50,058 bases of DNA. Source: SFHK01 sp045538305. GTDB taxonomy: Bacteria > Bacillota > Clostridia > Christensenellales > Aristaeellaceae. The position numbers were made by a program, and so were the translations under genes. Within the stretch, counting starts at the first letter, position 1; each line of letters opens with the position of its first letter. The notes below the pieces were generated by a model. That model had not been told where the DNA came from, ran no database searches, and was given only the letters and a program-made list of their open reading frames with translations. The stretch lies in the NCBI GenBank assembly GCA_045538305.1, contig JAZSRC010000066.1, positions 1-50,058 on the forward strand, written 5' to 3'. Positions 17,354-25,003 of the stretch are shown here, piece after piece.

Positions 17354-18000
17354 CTGTCTTCTATGGATTTATAGTATACACCGATGCACTGGAAAGATCA
17401 CCGAAAACAGATAGCTGAGCCTTTGTCGCCCTCGGATTCTCAGGTGTCTTTCAGTCCAATGTTCCGCTATGTAGGCTACTTCATCCTGGTTTATGAAGTG
17501 CCTTATTCCATAATGTCGATGTTTACTGAAGCCTTTCTGCTCAGGGGTATACTCATGAACCTGATCTGGACATATCAACACAATCATATTATACCTTTCT
17601 TTGCCTGATTGGTCAATGAAGCCGCTATATCGAAAATCGAGCGCATTCGGAAATTCGATTTCATCATTCTACTTTCGCTAGAATCGTATCATAAAAAAGG
17701 AACACCAGCCTCTGCATGATTACGGTGTGATGGTTTATGACAGCGAGGTTCTTTATTTGTCTATAAATGCGCTTAAATCATTGTAATCGATCGTTTAGAG
17801 GTGGGCGGATAAATCAGTATTTGAGGATATTTATCCTTACGGAAGCAACATGCATTTACCGGGCGTAGCTTCCCTATGTAATTATACAGATTACATAAAG
17901 AAACCATTTGGCAAAGGATCTGCGATATTCAATGATATTCATGTTATACAAAACGCCTGGCTGCGCATACAATTTACAGTTGTAATTTTTTGTGGAGTCC
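17354..18000. other. Gene-free, AT-rich stretch in the decayed zone
   Basis: Only short frames without family resemblance occur on either strand. A short + strand run at 17719-17790 (DYGVMVYDSEVLYLSINALKSL) reads protein-like and may be a gene remnant, but I cannot name it. The right end holds the fliB-like promoter. Confidence 0.35.
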
Positions 18001-18029
18001 TTGAATCACAAAACTTGCAGGTGTATAAT
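18001..18029 (+). promoter_or_regulatory. Promoter of the fliB-like gene
   Basis: TTGAAT (18001-18006) and TATAAT (18024-18029) are 17 bases apart. Transcription would start near 18036, which excludes the GTG at 18032 and supports the TTG start at 18059. Confidence 0.7.
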
Positions 18030-18058
18030 GCGTGCGTAATTTGAAGAAGGTGATTTCT

Positions 18059-19219
18059 TTGAAAGAGACACATGAGTATCTGATTCCGGATTATTACGAT
18101 AGTTTTGCCTGCAAGATGGGCACTTGTCGGAATGCCTGCTGCGAAGGCTGGCCGATATCCTTTTCGCTGGATGATTATTATCATCTCACAGGCGCTGAAT
18201 GTTCTGGGGAGCTTCGCCGCAGGCTGGATACGGGTTTGCACATTAAGCTCAATCCCACGCCGGAAGCCTATGCGGAGATTGCACCGCGCTTTGACGGCAG
18301 CTGTCCCATGCGGCTGGAGGACGGGCGCTGCGCCATCCACGCGGAGCTGGGAGAGGAAAAATTGAGTCTGGTCTGCCGCTTATATCCGCGTGGCGTGCGA
18401 CTGGAACATGGCTATGAATGCTCCTGTGTCAATAGCTGTGAGGCTGTACTGGAGCTGCTGTTTCAAAGGGATGATCCCATCGAATTTGTCCACCGGAAAA
18501 TGAGCTTTGATATGCCCAGGGCTGTGGCAAGGAGTATATCCTTTGAATCCCTTGGTCGTGAACAGGAGATACGGATGTGGCTGATCCGGCAGATGCAGAA
18601 TCAGCTGCTGCCCCTGCCTCAGCGGATGATGGCTATGGGTCATGCGCTGTGGGCGCTGGATGAAGCGTTGTCCACCAGGGATGAACGGGAAGTGGAACGC
18701 CTGCTTAAGGGTAAACGGCGCATGCATCCGCTTTTGCCTCAGGAGCTGACCCATGGACATCTTGACTTCGGTCTGAAGATTGCAGAGGGTATGATCGCCC
18801 TGCTGGATGAACGCAGCGAAAGCATTCGGAGTTACGGTGAAGCAGCGCTTACATACTTCGATCAATCCTTTGATCATTATGTGCTTGCACGTGATCATTT
18901 TGAAACGGCGTTGCCCAAGTGGAGTATCTGGTTTGAACATATGCTGGTGAACCACATGTTTTTTTCCCGCTTTCCCTTCCAGGACAGGCCGGTGAGTCTC
19001 ACGGACGAGTTTTACGCACTGTGCGCCGTATATGCGCTTTTGCGTTTCCTGGGCATAGGCCACATGTGCGATAGAGATGATGAAAGCGCCTTTGTGGATG
19101 TTGCAGCAGCAGTATTCCGTTTGGTGGATCATACCGCATTTGACCGCTATGCGGCGCAGATGATGAAGAAACTGGGCTGCGATGACTGGGATCGTGTGCA
19201 CGATCTGGTGAGCTTATAA
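18059..19219 (+). CDS. fliB: FliB-like lysine-N-methylase (YkgJ-type cysteine cluster)
   Basis: I choose TTG 18059, eight bases after AAGAAGGTG, giving 386 residues. The N-terminus IPDYYDSFACKMGTCRNACCEGWPIS contains the cysteine-rich CxxxxCC cluster, followed by GSCPMRLEDGRCAIHAELG and LVCRLYPRG, the pattern of flagellin lysine-N-methylase (FliB) and its YkgJ-like metal site. The remaining 250 residues are helical. No flagellin or other motility gene occurs in the window, so the substrate may be encoded elsewhere or be something other than flagellin. It sits intact among pseudogenes. Confidence 0.78.
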   Translation: MKETHEYLIPDYYDSFACKMGTCRNACCEGWPISFSLDDYYHLTGAECSGELRRRLDTGLHIKLNPTPEAYAEIAPRFDGSCPMRLEDGRCAIHAELGEEKLSLVCRLYPRGVRLEHGYECSCVNSCEAVLELLFQRDDPIEFVHRKMSFDMPRAVARSISFESLGREQEIRMWLIRQMQNQLLPLPQRMMAMGHALWALDEALSTRDEREVERLLKGKRRMHPLLPQELTHGHLDFGLKIAEGMIALLDERSESIRSYGEAALTYFDQSFDHYVLARDHFETALPKWSIWFEHMLVNHMFFSRFPFQDRPVSLTDEFYALCAVYALLRFLGIGHMCDRDDESAFVDVAAAVFRLVDHTAFDRYAAQMMKKLGCDDWDRVHDLVSL

Positions 19220-19250
19220 AAAACAGCATAGGCAGGTGTCTGTCAGTGAT

Positions 19251-19284
19251 GTGAAAGTGGCTGTTGCATAACGGCCACTTTCAC
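19251..19284. repeat. 11-bp inverted repeat after the fliB-like gene
   Basis: GTGAAAGTGGC (19251-19261) pairs perfectly with GCCACTTTCAC (19274-19284). It lies between two genes that converge, and may stop transcription, although it has no T tract. Confidence 0.45.
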
Positions 19285-19286
19285 AA

Positions 19287-19753
19287 TTAAACGATTAGCA
19301 GGTATTCCCTGATCTCCCGGACTACTATGGAGACGTCTTTGTCTGTATCGCAAACCAAATGATTGCTGCGGATCAGAAGCGGTTCGATTTCTTTCTTGTC
19401 TCGAATGATCTGTTCCCATTCGGCGGGATTTTTGCCAAAATCATGATTTGTCCGGTTCTGGATCCGTTGATGCATAACAGACAACGGCGCGGTAAGGACA
19501 ATGACCGCAGTCAGATAAGGATATAGGAACCCTGATTAACGGCGCAGCCTGCCAGAAAAATGTCTTTTTCCTGTTCGTCTTCAAACAAGCGAAGAAGATG
19601 CGGTATGTCAATCGCCCGCTCGCCGAATGCTTCGTCATAGACGATCTAATTATCATAATCCAGATCAATAACGATATTTTCTTCAGTCCGCAGCGCGGAA
19701 AGCAGTGTGCTTTTTCCGGTTCCGGACATTCCTGTAATTAGTACCCGATGCAT
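19287..19753 (-). pseudogene. P-loop kinase/ATPase pseudogene (stop codon plus frameshift)
   Basis: From ATG 19753 the frame reads MHRVLITGMSGTGKSTLLSAL, an N-terminal Walker A (GMSGTGKST) as in small nucleotide or shikimate kinase-like proteins. It meets TAG at 19646-19648 after DLDYDN. The same frame goes on (IVYDEAFGERAIDIPHLL ... FLAGCAVNQG) and then shifts near 19525-19535 into the frame TAVIVLTAPLSVMHQRIQNR that ends at 19287. Two independent lesions show a dead gene. The specific kinase is not recognisable. Confidence 0.8.
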
Positions 19754-19905
19754 GTTCTTTCTCCATCAAACAGATAGAATTTGGCTTCTGCTTATTAGTA
19801 TATCATATCATAATTACATTATCCATAAACAAGGAGTATCAGTTTGCTGGTAAAATACTATTCATGGCAGTTCATATATTACGGATTATCATGGAGGGTA
19901 GAAGC

Positions 19906-20291
19906 ATGGGCAGAAAATATGATATAGAAACTGTGAATATGTGTATTCAACAGGCACTTCCGGCACTCCTATAAAAGATATTGTTGCCGCTGCCGGTATA
20001 TCAAGAAGCTCCATATATGGTTGGGTGAAGGTGTACAAACATGAACTGGAAAGTGAAGATCCAAAGAAATTCACCCTTAGGAAATACCGGGATTTGGAGC
20101 GGAGTGTGGACAGGCTGAACGGGATAATCGAAATCCTTAAGCGTATTGATTGTGCTTATAGCGCTCCACAGGATGAGAAGCTCCGCGCAATGAAAACGTT
20201 ATATGGGCAATATGCAACACGCATGCTTTGCGATGCAAGGATGTACCCATGGGAATATTCTATATTTGTGCTATGCTTGCCAATGTGTTAG
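19906..20291 (+). pseudogene. IS3-like transposase OrfA remnant
   Basis: ATG 19906 starts MGRKYDIETV; a small indel near 19935 then moves the sequence to the frame EYVYSTGTSGTPIKDIVAAAGISRSSIYGW, a helix-turn-helix of transposase OrfA type, followed by a heptad-rich LERSVDRLNGIIEIL and LRAMKTLYGQYATRMLCDA. The protein breaks off shortly afterwards and no catalytic DDE domain follows. No flanking inverted repeats were identified. Confidence 0.65.
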
Positions 20292-20333
20292 TACCTGCTA
20301 TAATAATAGTAAGCAAAGCAGGAGGTGAAACGA

Positions 20334-20744
20334 ATGCTTGAAACTTATGATAGTGTATGTTTGAGTCAACGCCTATTGAGTCTGCCAAACATCCCTTTTT
20401 CCGTCTTGGTTCTCTGTGATAATAACATGGAGCGAGGTAGAATGGCAGAAATATGCGACGAATTACTTAACGCTGGATGTATGTATTTTGCGGCTATCGG
20501 CTTGAACCATCAGATGTGGCATTGCGCGTTTGATGAGGCAAATCTCCGTTTTTCACCGGATTTGGTTGAGGAAAAAACTATCACAACTATCTCTTGCAGA
20601 GACTTGGAGTATGAGTCAATAGAGGAATGGGTTCTTATATCGAGTCATCAATTCCTTTGCGGATTCCAGCAAATCGCAAATCACGCGGGCTGTGGGCACG
20701 CTCAAAGCGCTATTCGCAAACGCATACGCCGAGGGCATCATTGA
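20334..20744 (+). pseudogene. Small unrecognised protein, 3' end replaced at a junction
   Basis: ATG 20334 follows a strong AGGAGGTG site. The first 105 residues (MLETYDSVCLSQRLLSLPNI ... EEWVLISSHQF) read as a real small alpha/beta protein with ICDELLNAGCMYFAAIGLNHQMWH in the middle, a pattern I have seen only in uncharacterised families. From about 20645 the frame runs out of phase through recombinase sequence, so its natural C-terminus is missing. No function is assigned. Confidence 0.4.
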
Positions 20745-21537
20745 GCGCGATCCGAGCGTTTCGCTGATCCGACCGAAGCCCAAGAAAAAGACCGAACGAC
20801 GCGCCCTGACCGATCAGGAAACCGAGTATGTACTGGAAACGATGAAACGCCATGAGCATGGCCTGTATCTGGCAGTATTGTACTACCTCGGCCTTCGTCG
20901 CGGCGAGGCGCTGGGCCTGCAATGGGGCGACTTCGATTTCGACGAGGATCTGGTGCATATCCAGCGTGACATCGATTTCTGTGGTTCTACGGCCCGTGAC
21001 GGCGATCTGAAAACCGATGCCGCTGACCGCTATGTACCGATCCCCGGAGAACTTCGCGCCATGCTGACGAAGATGCGCGGATTCCCGCAGCAGTATGTAT
21101 TCCATACGGAAACCGGCCAGCCTTGGCCGCAGAGCAGCTTCAAGCGCATCTGGCTCAGCTTGATGGAAGATGCTCATTGTGTGGAGGAGAGGGAGATCAA
21201 GACAGGAATCAAGCGGAAGAACGACATCGTAAAGCGCCTGAAGCCGACCCTGACGCCGCATTATTTCCGGCACAATTTCGCTACGCTGCTGTTCGAGGCG
21301 GGTGTGGAACCGCTGATTGCTATGAAGATTCTGGGCCACACGGACTATCAGACCACGGCCAATATCTACACGCACCTCAATTCGGAAATGATGAAAAAAT
21401 CCAGCGTAGATATGGAGGAAGTATTCCGCCGCAAGCAGGAAGCCAAGGGTGTACTGGCCAAAGCCAAGAGCGCGAAGGAAAAGAGATCGAGAAAACCGAC
21501 CGTGGATGCCAGCCTGCCGTGGGCGGGAAGGTTCTGA
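20644..21537 (+). pseudogene. Tyrosine recombinase/integrase lacking its N-terminal domain
   Basis: The recombinase frame can be read from about 20644 (YRVINSFADSSKSQITRAVG) and has a GTG at 20692. The catalytic domain is complete: first arginine in YLGLRRGEALGLQWGD, HYFRHNFATLLFEAG (HxxR), the LGHTDYQTTANIYTHLN box with the second histidine and nucleophile tyrosine, and a basic C-terminal tail. The arm-binding and most of the core-binding N-terminal domain are gone, with no start codon of a full-length gene. GC is visibly higher than in the flanks, suggesting transfer. It may still give a stable fragment but is unlikely to integrate. Confidence 0.75.
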
Positions 21538-21550
21538 TAAATATTATAAA

Positions 21551-21577
21551 GGCCATGACGCACAACGCGCCATGGCC
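21551..21577 (+). terminator. Hairpin after the recombinase fragment
   Basis: GGCCATG (21551-21557) and CATGGCC (21571-21577) form a stem with a 13-base loop, followed by an AT-rich run. A weak terminator candidate. Confidence 0.4.
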
Positions 21578-21645
21578 GATTATTGCATAGTTTCCTAATT
21601 GTTCTGAGGTGTTTTGCTACGGTGGTTTTAATAGATAAGCTATGT

Positions 21646-22278
21646 TTATAGCCTATTGATGCGAAATCTTTTTAGTTCATTTCCCACTTTTCCAATTTCA
21701 TTTAGAAGTGGATTGTCTATTGTGTTGATTATTCGTTCTATTAATGATTCTTTAATTGAGGATTTAAGCAATGTACTACTGATGTTTTGTATATCAGGAT
21801 CCGTTTTTACGATTTCGAATATGCTATTGAAAAGTATTCCGCTTCTGCGTACATTTCCGTATTCGTCATCATCTAATTCAATCACAATATACTGTACGGT
21901 TTCCAAATATCCTGGTTTCATTGAAACAAGTATAAGCATTGGATTGAAGGTATATTCTATTCCAAAGATATCATTGATTTGTTCGCAAAAATCAATGAAT
22001 AGACTTTCACTAAAATGATAATAATGACCATCTACTCTGATACTCCGAGTTACACGATCATCATTAAGATATGTATTATATTGGCTATATCCTGGCAGGA
22101 AAAAATCAAAAGTATTACCTGAACGCCTATGAAATACGTCCATATAGTTTATTATGTACTCACGTGCTGCCTGTTGGCGATAGTCTGCAATCAATATACC
22201 AAATGTCACCGATTCATAGTCGATATATTTATTGAGGACTGTGCTACTCAAAAGGTAAAAATCTCCAATAGGAATCAT
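21646..22278 (-). CDS. Unrecognised 210-residue protein in an island-like locus
   Basis: ATG 22278 follows AGGAAGG; the longer frame is rejected because it would cross the promoter. The protein is soluble, acidic and mixed alpha/beta: MIPIGDFYLLSSTVLNKYIDYESVTFGILIADYRQQ, then SGNTFDFFLPGYSQYN, a Tyr/His-rich HYYHFSESLF, a beta run YLETVQYIVIELDDDEYGN, and a helical tail. I recognise no domain. A near-consensus promoter (22406-22434) and an intact frame argue that it is expressed. Between a broken recombinase and two tRNA genes it is accessory cargo, perhaps with a phage-defence or stress role, but that is context only. Confidence 0.7.
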   Translation of the reverse strand: MIPIGDFYLLSSTVLNKYIDYESVTFGILIADYRQQAAREYIINYMDVFHRRSGNTFDFFLPGYSQYNTYLNDDRVTRSIRVDGHYYHFSESLFIDFCEQINDIFGIEYTFNPMLILVSMKPGYLETVQYIVIELDDDEYGNVRRSGILFNSIFEIVKTDPDIQNISSTLLKSSIKESLIERIINTIDNPLLNEIGKVGNELKRFRINRL

Positions 22279-22405
22279 ATTTACGTCCTTCCTGGCATTT
22301 TTATGGCTTGACAATGACCACGCACTGATATTTTCAGACCTTAGAAAGAATTGCATCTGATATCTTAAAAGAACTATACTTTTTTCATGCTCACTCTTCA
22401 AATTT

Positions 22406-22434
22406 ATTATAGTCGATTGCAAGATGAAAATCAA
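22406..22434 (-). promoter_or_regulatory. Promoter of the 210-residue gene
   Basis: TTGATT (22429-22434) and TATAAT (22406-22411) on the - strand have a 17-base spacer; the leader would be about 120 bases. Confidence 0.7.
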
Positions 22435-22438
22435 GTCG

Positions 22439-22580
22439 TAGCGTGAAATTGCAAACCTACATAGCGTGAAATTGCAAAACCACGATATATTGCTTCTTGC
22501 GGCCTTTTGGTACATTTTGAAAGGTTGCAAAATAGTTGCAAGGAAAAGGTATCAAAGACACGTCTTTGTGCAAATTGCAC
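22439..22580. repeat. Cluster of TTGCAA motifs, including a 17-bp direct repeat
   Basis: TAGCGTGAAATTGCAAA occurs at 22439-22455 and 22462-22478. Further TTGCAA copies lie at 22524-22529 and 22535-22540, and the palindrome GTGCAAATTGCAC at 22568-22580. The cluster lies immediately downstream of the 3' end of tRNA-Pro. It may be recombinase arm sites or a remnant of an attachment region. Confidence 0.5.
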
Positions 22581-22619
22581 AAGAAAAAGCCGGAAATCCG
22601 AAGATTCCCGTCCGTTTTT

Positions 22620-22696
22620 TGGTCGAGGTGACAGGATTTGAACCTGCGACCTTTTGGTCCCGAACCAAACGCGCTACCAAACTGCGCTACACCTCG
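22620..22696 (-). tRNA. tRNA-Pro (CGG)
   Basis: On the - strand the acceptor stem CGAGGTG/CACCTCG, D arm, anticodon stem TTTGG/CCAAA with loop TTCGGGA, and T arm with GGTTCAAATCC are all present; the anticodon CGG reads CCG. CCA is encoded at 22620-22622. The 3' end faces the decayed island, a classic recombinase target. Confidence 0.95.
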
Positions 22697-22705
22697 TTAT
22701 CTGTC

Positions 22706-22778
22706 AGCCAATGAGGGGACTCGAACCCCTGACCTGCGGTTTACGAAACCGCTGCTCTACCGACTGAGCTACATTGGC
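22706..22778 (-). tRNA. tRNA-Thr (CGT)
   Basis: Acceptor stem GCCAATG/CATTGGC, anticodon stem GCGGT/ACCGC with loop TTCGTAA giving anticodon CGT (codon ACG), and a standard T arm. CCA is not encoded. It lies nine bases upstream of tRNA-Pro and is probably co-transcribed with it. Confidence 0.95.
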
Positions 22779-22851
22779 ACCCGCTAACAGGAATAGATTA
22801 TATCACTGATTAATGGGGTTTGTCTAGGGGTTTTTAACATTTAACAATGAA

Positions 22852-22880
22852 TTGCTTATGGGAAAGGGTTATGCTATAAT
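22852..22880 (+). promoter_or_regulatory. Promoter of the MBL hydrolase gene
   Basis: TTGCTT (22852-22857) and TATAAT (22875-22880) are 17 bases apart, about 40 bases before the start codon. Confidence 0.7.
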
Positions 22881-22918
22881 GAAAGCAAAAATGGGTATAA
22901 TGAAAGGAGAAAACGAAT

Positions 22919-23797
22919 TTGTACGAATTGATACAGGCGACGGAAAGCGCTTTTTATATTGATTGTCCTTCTAAAATCGGACTTGTGAGGACCAATGGAA
23001 ATCAGGTGGTTTTGATTGACAGCGGAAGTGATAAGGATGCAGCCAAGAAAGCAAAGAAGATATTGGATTCAAATGGCTTTATGCTTTCCAAAATTCTGAA
23101 CACACATTCGCATGCCGATCATATCGGCGGAAATCGGTACCTTCAGGAGCAAACGAAATGCAGGATTTTTGCCAGCGGTATTGAAAGCGATTTTGCGAAC
23201 CATCCTATACTGGAACCCGTTATTCTGTATGGGGGAAATCCGATTGATGAGTTACAGCATAAATTCCTGCTTGCGCAGGAAAGCAGAGTGGAACCAGCCG
23301 GCGATTCCGATATGCCTAAAAACATAGCGATTGTTCCACTTCCCGGGCATTCTCCGGATATGGTCGGGTATAGAACGACGGACGGCGCGTTGTATATCGC
23401 CGATTGTCTTTCCTCCAAGGAAACGATAGATAAATACAAAATAGGCTATATATTTGATGTTGAAAAGTATCTTAAAACCCTTGAGACGGTTATGAAAATG
23501 GAAGCGAAGTGCTTTATCCCGTCGCATGCGGAGGCAACGGACGATATAGTGCCGCTTTGCAGGTATAACATTGACAGCGTACATGCCAACGCGGAAGCGA
23601 TACTTTCCATATTGGATCAACCCTTGTGTTTTGAAGACGTTCTTCAAAAACTATTTCTGCATTACGGGCTTCGGATGAATGCTCAGCAGTATGCGCTGAT
23701 CGGGAGTACGGTTAGATCTTATCTAACCTGGATGATGGAATGCGGATTGATCGAGTTTACATTTGAAAATGCAAAAATGCTTTGGATGAAAAAATAG
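22919..23797 (+). CDS. MBL-fold metallo-hydrolase (glyoxalase II-like)
   Basis: The 292-residue protein uses a TTG start after AAAGGAG. The metal site reads NTHSHADHIGG (near 60-70), GHSPDMVGY and YIADCLS for the second-shell ligands, and PSHAEA near 203 for the last histidine. A C-terminal helical domain of about 80 residues (QPLCFEDVLQKLFLHYGL) resembles the one that follows MBL domains in many thioesterase or glyoxalase II-like proteins. The substrate is not evident. Monocistronic by its promoter and the opposite-strand neighbour. Confidence 0.8.
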   Translation: MYELIQATESAFYIDCPSKIGLVRTNGNQVVLIDSGSDKDAAKKAKKILDSNGFMLSKILNTHSHADHIGGNRYLQEQTKCRIFASGIESDFANHPILEPVILYGGNPIDELQHKFLLAQESRVEPAGDSDMPKNIAIVPLPGHSPDMVGYRTTDGALYIADCLSSKETIDKYKIGYIFDVEKYLKTLETVMKMEAKCFIPSHAEATDDIVPLCRYNIDSVHANAEAILSILDQPLCFEDVLQKLFLHYGLRMNAQQYALIGSTVRSYLTWMMECGLIEFTFENAKMLWMKK

Positions 23798-23838
23798 AAT
23801 ACAATACTGCTGAAAAATTTTCAAAGCAGTGCCGTTTC

Positions 23839-24678
23839 TCAGCTGAATATGATTAGAAGACCAACAAGCATGCCGAAGATGGCGGAAAAAGCGGGTAGCT
23901 TGCTATGACATAAAAGTATAGCTTGGGGAATTATTTCGCCAAATACTACATACAGCATCGCGCCACTTGCAAAGCCGAGACTGAGTGCGAGACCGATGGG
24001 GCCGAGGTCGCCAAGCATAAACCCCAGGAATGCTCCCAGAATCGTGGGCGCACCGGATGCAGCAGTGATCAATACGGACTTCCATTTTTTCATGCCTCCT
24101 GTAATCAGAGGAACAGACACAGCCATGCCTTCTGGAATGTTGTGAAGACCGATCAGTATGGCAAGTGTTAGCGCAGATTTTCCCATAATGCCGTCATTGC
24201 TAGCGTAGGATGCGCCGATGGTCATGCCTTCGGGCACATTATGAAGCGCGATCGCACATGCCATTATGATGCCAGCAATAAACATAGACAGCCTGTTGCT
24301 ATTCAAGGTGCGGTGCTGTTTCAGATGATCACTGTGAATTAGTTCGTCAAGCGCATCGGCAGTCTTTGGGTGGCTTTCGTTGATGTGAGGGACTTCGGGG
24401 TTTGTTTTACGATCAATCCAGTAATTTAAGAGGAAAATAATAACTACACCCAAAGCGATTGCGCCGATGACTGTCCATATACCAACCTCGGTATTTATCG
24501 CCTCAGTCACCAGATCAAAGGAAACGACGCTCAGCATAACACCAGCTGCAAAGCTTAGAAGAAGGCTTACAACACGGTTTGATTCCCTTTGAAGCATGGC
24601 TCCGATCAATCCGCCCAACCCTGTTCCGAATACGCCTGACAACATTGTCGTAACGATGAGTGTTTCGATTACGCCCAT
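23839..24678 (-). CDS. ZIP-family divalent metal transporter
   Basis: The protein has 279 residues and about eight membrane segments. The two ZIP signature helices are ALHNVPEGMTIG and GLHNIPEGMAVSVPL, with the His and Glu metal ligands, separated by a segment of about 40 residues. A charged loop HINESHPKTADALDELIHSDHLKQH lies between helices 3 and 4 and is the usual variable metal-binding loop. Zinc, manganese or iron import is likely (GufA/ZupT group). It is divergent from the Ca2+ ATPase. Confidence 0.88.
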   Translation of the reverse strand: MGVIETLIVTTMLSGVFGTGLGGLIGAMLQRESNRVVSLLLSFAAGVMLSVVSFDLVTEAINTEVGIWTVIGAIALGVVIIFLLNYWIDRKTNPEVPHINESHPKTADALDELIHSDHLKQHRTLNSNRLSMFIAGIIMACAIALHNVPEGMTIGASYASNDGIMGKSALTLAILIGLHNIPEGMAVSVPLITGGMKKWKSVLITAASGAPTILGAFLGFMLGDLGPIGLALSLGFASGAMLYVVFGEIIPQAILLCHSKLPAFSAIFGMLVGLLIIFS

Positions 24679-25003
24679 ATCATTCCTGCCTTTGTATTAA
24701 GTGAAAGTGATAGTTAATAATAGCATACAAATACCAAAATGACAATGGATAATATGAATAATGTATAAAATAATGGTGGTTATGTATAAAATGAATACAG
24801 AAAAGCGCAGCGCACTCATGCAATCATAGTTGAACAACCTATTGCGGTAAAGAGATGGCTAAGATAGGTAAAAGGAGATTGATTTATTAAAATTTTATTG
24901 CTATCATTATCATGTGGAGGTTTGGGGCATTTTGTAGTGATAAAGAAGATATGCTCAAAATCTGTTTGTTTACGGTATTCACTAAAACGAGGGAGGGTTT
25001 TCT
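24679..25003. other. Divergent promoter region between the ZIP and Ca2+ ATPase genes
   Basis: The stretch is AT-rich and has no gene. I looked for the yybP-ykoY manganese riboswitch that precedes some cation ATPases and did not see its conserved core. The ATPase has a strong GGGAGGG ribosome site at 24990-24996. Confidence 0.45.

Noticed and set aside
22439..22478. 17-bp direct repeat as a full attachment site pair
   Set aside because: The copies are only 23 bases apart, so they cannot be attL and attR; at most they are protein-binding sites.
24679..25003. Possible manganese riboswitch before the cation ATPase
   Set aside because: The conserved core of the yybP-ykoY motif is not visible on either strand.
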